A DNA stretch of 64,000 bases, taken from NCBI GenBank assembly GCA_950295325.1, contig OX485808.1, positions 36,910,527 to 36,974,526 on the forward strand, given 5' to 3'. The stretch is from Polytrichum commune. Its lineage: Eukaryota; Streptophyta; Polytrichopsida; Polytrichales; Polytrichaceae. A program made the translations under genes and the position numbers. The notes beneath the pieces are model-generated. The model searched no databases. It saw only the letters and a list, made by a program, of their open reading frames with translations, and had not been told where the DNA came from. Below are positions 59,830-64,000 of the stretch, piece after piece. The stretch's first letter is position 1; the number at the start of each line of letters is the position of its first letter.

Positions 59830-62800
59830 TGGCTAAACAATAGTTTCAGGTCTTCCTTGTCCAAATTAATTACCTATGAAAATGTCAAAGAACGTATAGT
59901 TAATTATTGCCTTAATCCACCCTTGCAAATGTTTACAAAAGGTGACACGGATATCACTGGAAGCAAGGAGTGTGCCCAAACCAGTGATGGTCTGCAACGC
60001 TTATCATTCTAATACTTGTTCATGAACCACCATCTTAACCATCCGTTAATTTAAGAAAAAGGTTTTGTTGATGTTTAATTGAAAATCATTGTAAAATCTC
60101 ATCACTAACATAACATTAGTGTACTAAGCCAGACGGTTCAACTATGTGGGGACATAAGAACAATACCATATGATGCAAGCACAATATCAAGTAGGTTCTC
60201 GGTAGAGATTAGTTTTGGTTGAACCTGAAAATTCCACATGAATTATGCCTACCACATGTCCACACGTTTGATTCTAGAAACAGGCAGAACTTGATAACTA
60301 CATGTTTCATTAGTGGTATGGTATATAACATTTCTCCTTATAAAAGTTTTCAAACCAACTTCTCAAAAATATTGTACATATAATGATTTCAAGTATTTTA
60401 GTACACCCTGAAGGACTCCACATCCGAGGTGGACCATACTTTGAGACATGACAAGGTGGAATCCAACACCCTCAAAATCTGTAGATTGGTATACCTCGTG
60501 AAGTTGAGGTGAGGGCCACTGTTATATTGGTATTCATATTTTTATTTGAATACCAGACTCTCACTGGTGTAATTTTTTGTAGAGAAATTCAAAACTAGAC
60601 TGGTATGACTATGAAACACATGTCAAAATCTTGCATTGTTATATTGGTGCATCAACTTGTGTTTACACCGGTTTTAGACACTGGTAACAATCTGCTATGG
60701 ATGTCATTAATGTCCAAGTTTAGATACCATGCATGTCTAGGTCCTACATACATGGCCACCAATATACACAACAGTGTTTCATACCAGGACCAGTGCCCAG
60801 GAAGTTTGTGGGCGTAGTCCGCCAAGATCCGAGTGATTCTAAATCCAACCGGTTACATGTTGACATCTTCCAGTTTTGCTGCTTTATTCATTTGAGGTAT
60901 ATTCTAAAGATTCATCTATAATGATCGGTAATTCTCCTGAAGTTTCGAACTTCGACCGGTTATTTCTCAAACTCAACCGGTTCATCTGCAACTAACTGTC
61001 AGTTCTCCCCGACAGTGATGAGGTCAACGTAACGATACCGGTCCAACACTAGTGAGAAACATAGAATCGCAGTACGAGTTTCTGAAATGTTTATACAAAA
61101 CGTTACCGAGGTTGTTGGTGAGCATGCTGCTCATGTCATATTGGCAGTCGCACCATATATATATATATATATACAACAATGAGTCTCAGATTTATAACAA
61201 CGGTTCCTCTGTCGTGATTTTTCCAAGAGACTCTTCATCATGTCGCAAACCCCTCTGCTGTTTGCATCAATTTCTGGTCTAAGGATGAGGGGAGAACAAC
61301 TCGGTGGCGCACAATTTCCACAGCTGCCGTTTATATGGACCATGCATATATATATAAGGAGTACTAAAGTCTCAGTACTCGATCAGTAGCTCCCCACGTT
61401 TATGGTCCAATGCATCTCACGTTTTTGCATGGGCCTCGATGCGAAATTTGCGACGTTGGTTTGAAAAAGCTCCTTCGCCACGGCTGCAGTCAACACCACA
61501 ATTATACACGGTTGAGTGTATACAACCATGACACCGAGAGCCAAGTAAGAAAGAAAAGAAAGAAAGGCGACTCGGATGTTGCCACGTACCGGCATGAATT
61601 ATGGTGTTGCTTCATTTTCGAGTTGGTTGGTCTAAGTCTATATGTAATCCGAAATGGGCATTACTAGAATTAGAGGGGTCCTAACAACTGTTGCCGCCTT
61701 TTGAAGGTGGACACCCTATTGGTGTGTGCACTAAATAGTTAGGACTTTTTTTGGGGGGGGGATCATAACTAACCTTGGAATAATATTAGATTTGAACTCA
61801 TTTAAAGAGAACATCGAACCAATTCACATCCAAAAGTGGGCTTTTTGAATAAGAAGCTTGATAATGTTTGAATAGGACCGGTCTATTTTACTTGGCATCA
61901 ATCATGTGCTTAGAGATAATCTAGAGCAGCTCTTGAGATTTTTCTAAGGCACTAACTTAAAACCAACTTTCTTACATGAAAAATTGGGCTTTACCCTTAT
62001 AGGCCAAAGGGGTTGAATGTATAGGATGTACAATTGAAACTTTGGACACGATTCCTACGAGTCCTCACCAAGAATTCTTATCAGATTTTCTATATTCATG
62101 GGTCTGGAACTTTTTTTAGTCCATTATCTTAGTACATCAAGGAAAAAATATATAAACTAAAGTTTGACATGTGTGGCATTGATGATCATCATAATAAATA
62201 TATATGTATTTGCATACAAGAGTTCAAGATAGGTTTGTGAATTGTACTTGAACCCCAAGCTTCAATTACATTAAGATATTCAGCCGATTAAAGAAGTGCA
62301 CTTGATGAATGAGTTTGATTATAAATAGGATCACATTGGACACAATTAACCAAAAATGGAAGCATATAACTCAAATACAAGTTTTCGTGCATGGAGAGGC
62401 CCAAATTAGGGCTCTCAGATGCTTACGGGTTAAGATAGTGTGCTCAATATAGGGGAAAAAATTCCATCTTGAGTTACTGACGTTCAATTGAACTCGGGTT
62501 TCCTTCAAAAAAATTATTCAAAGGCAATCATTTGTTGCAGTCTTGTCTACCTGAGGATTCAATAATTATTCGGAGTATGCTGGTTTTGTACTCTTTGAAT
62601 CGGTAACTTGGTGAGAGGAACGAACAGGAGAGTTACAGTTCGCCAGACTTGTCCGAGTAGGCAATTTGTTGAGAACTTATTTGCGAACATGTAAATATGG
62701 ATCACGAACAAACAACTTAGTTTCGTGAAATCTGCATCACGCGTTCAAATTACGTCACAAGCATCACTGAGCTGGGCATGGAAAATGCTCAAGCAAAGCA

Positions 62801-63292
62801 TATTGTGTTTAGGTCTGGAACATTCATTTGGACCCCGATGATGTTGAATCTCTAAAATGTTTAATCCTTGGTCTTCTCTGAGAGGAGAGGGCGGAAAGAT
62901 TTGGTGGCATGATATAATTCGGAAGGTGTCCAGTCCTACCCAATTTTTCACCTCCGGAAAAGATGACGGAGTTAACGCTGTGCTATACATCCTATCTGTT
63001 ACTTAGTTTCTGCAATTGGCAACAAGTGTCGAAGATTGCACCAAAGTAGCAATGCTTGAATCTATACTTGTTCAGGCTGATGAGTTGCTAGTTGCAATCA
63101 AATTTGGTCAATGGCGAAGTACAGTAAATTTCTCTTTTCGGTTGGAGATTGAGGAATGAGCTGCTATGAAGATCTTTGCACGACCTGATCAGTGAGACCA
63201 AAAATAAATAAAGATTTAACTCGCCTATCAACATTTGTTTTGTCTCGAGAAGATGCTCCTGGTGTTTACGAAGTGAATTTGCAATTTGCAAT
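59830..63292. other. Gene-free stretch with dispersed repeats
   Basis: No protein-coding region is convincing. It contains AT microsatellites at about 61155-61174 and 61344-61358, and a G run near 61746. A frame at 62745-62990 (minus) has no recognised features. The region from about 62.6 kb is likely promoter-proximal to the phosphatase gene. Confidence 0.5.
60945..60995 (+). repeat. CCGGTTATTTCTCAAACTCAA dispersed repeat
   Basis: The phrase CGGTTATTTCTCAAACTCAA with a following (C/T)GGT(T/G)CAT(C/T)TG(C/T)AACTA occurs here and at 15486-15527, and inverted at about 17800-17845. The spacing of two CCGGTT words around the phrase is kept. The parent element is not identified. Confidence 0.6.
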
Positions 63293-63538
63293 TTGGTGTC
63301 GATTTGCGTTCCATACTTGGAGGATAGGAGTGGTACGAGAATTCGAAAAAATTTAGAGGAATCTGGGCTTTGGAGCTGGACCCAATTTCAGCAGGGCTTT
63401 AGGACTGGACATAAAGGTAGAGTAAACCACACTTTAGGGTCTGCCAAGAAGAAGCAATATGCACGGAACATTCTTCGCCGATTTTGCATTTGGTGCGCAA
63501 AGGGTTGAATCAAATTTTCCATCTTATGATGTGACATA

Positions 63539-63854
63539 ATGTTATTTGTGCACATGGCTGGCATCATGGCAGGCATCAGAATGGTGCATGTGTGCCTTCC
63601 CCCCATTTTCGCCATGGTCACCCTGATGCAGGGTTTAGTTGGCGCAATCACACTGGAACCATCTCCCACAACAATCAAAACCTCAGGTGACAACCTCGTC
63701 ATTTCATGGACGGATGTGCCTTCCCCATCCAATTTCGACTGGCTTGGCATTTACATGCCTCCGGAGTCTGCGCACGAAAACTACATCGGCTATGTCCTTC
63801 TCGCCTCAGTCGATGGCTGGGAAACTGGGAATGGCTCGTTCGCATTTCCTGCAG
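63539..63854 (+). CDS. Purple acid phosphatase (PAP2/PAP9-like), N-terminal exon, cut by window end
   Basis: The exon starts at ATG 63539 (other in-frame ATGs at 63554, 63566 and 63581) and ends at GCAG|GTAAAT after 63854; the rest lies beyond the window. A hydrophobic secretion signal is visible (MVHVCLPPIFAMVTLMQGLVGA). The mature start TLEPSPTTIKTSGDNLVISW and DVPSPSNFDWLGIYMPPESA, HENYIGYVLL match the N-terminal fibronectin-like domain of long plant purple acid phosphatases (PAP2, PAP9, PAP27 type). The metal-binding catalytic domain is not in view, so activity cannot be judged. The remaining 146 bases look like intron. Confidence 0.85.
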
Positions 63855-64000
63855 GTAAATTCTTGATGTGACCTAATTCTGTATGTGTGACTTCCATATC
63901 TCGGATTCGCACCTGTTCCCCAGAAATTTGTGGTCCTGAGTTTGAGGACGGGTTGGATATCTTGCACTTCAACAATGTATTTTATGTGTATTCCACCTAA

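Noticed and set aside
61410-61667. 85-residue frame with a CEIC motif
   Set aside because: One cysteine pair does not support a zinc-finger call and no splice or family context exists.
1-64000. CRISPR arrays, bacterial operons, Shine-Dalgarno sites
   Set aside because: The window is eukaryotic, with spliced genes; no regular repeat-spacer array was seen.

Overview
This window reads as nuclear DNA of a land plant. Genes are split by GT-AG introns, intergenic DNA is AT-rich and full of degraded transposons, and the intact genes belong to plant families: a WAT1-like EamA transporter of the At3g02690 type, a SINA-like E3 ligase, an LSm protein and a purple acid phosphatase. A non-seed plant, perhaps a bryophyte, would fit the abundance of pogo-type elements and the unusual LINE. 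That is inference; nothing here fixes the species.

Layout. 1-5 kb: Tourist-like and CACTA-type MITEs, a ~1 kb recent copy of part of the 23-28 kb transporter gene joined to a transposase relic, and a trihelix-like gene start on the minus strand. 5.6-11 kb: a broken minus-strand NUDT3-like gene (Nudix plus start of the DPP III region) whose introns hold a complete pogo-type element and a MITE. 11-18.5 kb: tandem repeats, more pogo relics, nested insertions and MITEs. 18.7-20 kb: a Mutator-like element with ~0.5 kb inverted repeats and a perfect 9-bp target duplication, 57 bp upstream of the start codon of a small two-exon membrane-protein gene (20.1-20.8 kb). 21.7-27.8 kb: an LSm10-like gene (minus) and the eight-exon transporter gene (plus), sharing a short divergent promoter region. 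28-33 kb: repeats and a decayed methyltransferase-like ORF. 33-40.2 kb: a decayed LINE with an APE-type endonuclease, reverse transcriptase, RNase H and a C-terminal restriction-like endonuclease, i.e. dual-endonuclease (Dualen/RandI-like) architecture, plus an extra domain between RT and RNase H and a tRNA-like hairpin in its 3' region. 40-48.5 kb: gene-free repeat DNA. 48.5-58.3 kb: an intronless multi-pass membrane protein, a PPR relic, a DUF1697 gene with tandemly duplicated exon-2 starts, and a SINA-like E3 ligase gene. 59-63.5 kb: MITEs and gene-free DNA. 63.5 kb to the end: first exon of a secreted purple acid phosphatase, cut by the window edge.

The intact genes are unrelated housekeeping or membrane functions and form no pathway. 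The more unusual biology lies in the mobile elements: the dual-endonuclease LINE, three pogo-like transposase C-termini that each end in a PCNA-binding-like motif, and the methyltransferase-like relic.
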